From Lucifuga dentata (Eukaryota > Chordata > Actinopteri > Ophidiiformes > Bythitidae), in NCBI GenBank assembly GCA_014773175.1, contig VXCM01001016.1:107250-171249 (forward strand): a DNA stretch of 64,000 nucleotides, given 5' to 3'. Below, piece by piece: positions 63,537 to 64,000 of this stretch; within the stretch, counting starts at the first letter, position 1; the number at the start of each line of letters is the position of its first letter. A program made the position numbers and the translations under genes. The notes under the pieces are model-generated. The model was not told the DNA's origin. It saw nothing but the letters and a program-made list of their open reading frames with translations, and did no database searches.

Positions 63537-63555
63537 CCCCCCCCCCCCCCCCCCN

Positions 63556-63618
<63 letters not shown>
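63537..63618. repeat. Poly-C joined to poly-T by a single N
   Basis: Eighteen C, one N at 63555 and 63 T in a row. Two unrelated homopolymers meeting at an N is an assembly join. Confidence 0.9.
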
Positions 63619-63623
<5 letters not shown>

Positions 63624-63859
63624 AAATTTCTAACAGGTTGTTTTCCAGGATTGCATAAGATTCTCTATATAACACAACCAGGGATAATGTGCAGTGAGCA
63701 ACGTAAACAGATGGGAGGAAGTTAAGCAAATAATTGGAAAGACATATTTTAATTAATTCAGAGGAAAAGACATTCAGCCAAAGCACCAATATACTGTGGT
63801 TCCATTGCCTGAAATCCAGAAACAGACATTTCCTTCCTAAAAGTGATCTTACACTTGGG

Positions 63860-64000
63860 ACGTCCTTTTGAGCCAGTGGTTTGAGACGCATACCATGTAA
63901 CCACAATGTCCCTGGTTTCAATTCCAGCTGGGACTTTTATCGCATGTCATGCCACCTCTCTCTGGACCCACTGGTTATGGCGGCGCCCCGTTTGGCTGCG
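63860..64000 (+). mobile_element. tRNA-derived SINE-like sequence, cut by window end
   Basis: GAGCCAGTGGTTTGAGACGC is followed by CATGTAACCACAATGTCCCT and then GGTTTCAATTCC. The last fits the internal B-box of a tRNA-type promoter (GGTTCRANNCC) with one extra T. The pyrimidine-rich TGCCACCTCTCTCTGG that follows also fits the body of known fish tRNA-derived SINEs. No folded tRNA gene is claimed. The element runs out of the window. Confidence 0.5.

Larger units (their letters stand above)
50710..64000 (-). other. grik4 intron, upstream of the first visible exon (partial)
   Basis: The sequence upstream of the first visible grik4 exon, at least 13.3 kb. I looked for a minus-strand signal-peptide exon ending in a phase-1 donor after a Leu-Arg-Ile-type segment and saw none. 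It holds (TG)n tracts (51537-51582, 58533-58551), poly-A/T single-N joins (51706, 55000, 60443, 63555), a dispersed-repeat-like stretch (58060-58190), and a tRNA-derived SINE-like stretch at the right end. No other gene was recognised. Confidence 0.75.

Noticed and set aside
63523..63921. Minus-strand open frame of 132 codons
   Set aside because: Its end is a Lys run and Gly run from the poly-T and poly-C tracts across an assembly N.

Overview
This window looks like a teleost fish chromosome, probably from a ray-finned fish with an intron-rich, AT-rich genome. The reasons are split coding exons with GT/AG borders, many long (CA)n, (GA)n and poly-A/T tracts, and fish-type transposon remnants (L2-type LINEs, a Tc1-like element, a Harbinger-like element). 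There is nothing prokaryotic: almost all long open frames are chance frames in repeats or intron DNA.

The one gene I can support is on the minus strand: a middle part of grik4 (kainate-type ionotropic glutamate receptor subunit, KA1/GluK4). Five consecutive coding exons were found, in transcript order 50545-50709, 46425-46522, 25734-25899, 17252-17430 and a 54-bp exon at 14155-14208. They join in frame with no stop and give about 220 residues of the extracellular amino-terminal domain. The signal-peptide exon (beyond 64000) and the exons for the rest of the amino-terminal domain, ligand-binding domain and membrane pore (below position 1, or missed in 1-14154) are not seen. Everything between the exons is intron: about 4.0, 20.5, 8.3 and 3.0 kb, plus at least 13 kb of flanking intron on each side.

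The introns carry three 5'-truncated L2-type LINE copies (12356-13069 +, 35150-35546 +, 41500-42207 -), a decayed Tc1-like transposon with TA-flanked inverted ends (32505-34218 +), an internally deleted Harbinger-like element with a transposase N-terminal remnant (21064-21833), SINE-like pieces (36930-37016; 63860-64000), and numerous microsatellites. Thirteen single-N joins occur in low-complexity sequence; at least four are flanked by exact copies of the same sequence, which marks unmerged contig overlaps rather than biology.

No new biological system is evident. The points most worth a second look are a possible orphan plus-strand terminal exon at 44666-44828 inside the large grik4 intron, several perfect or near-perfect short hairpins, and the false tandem duplications at N joins.
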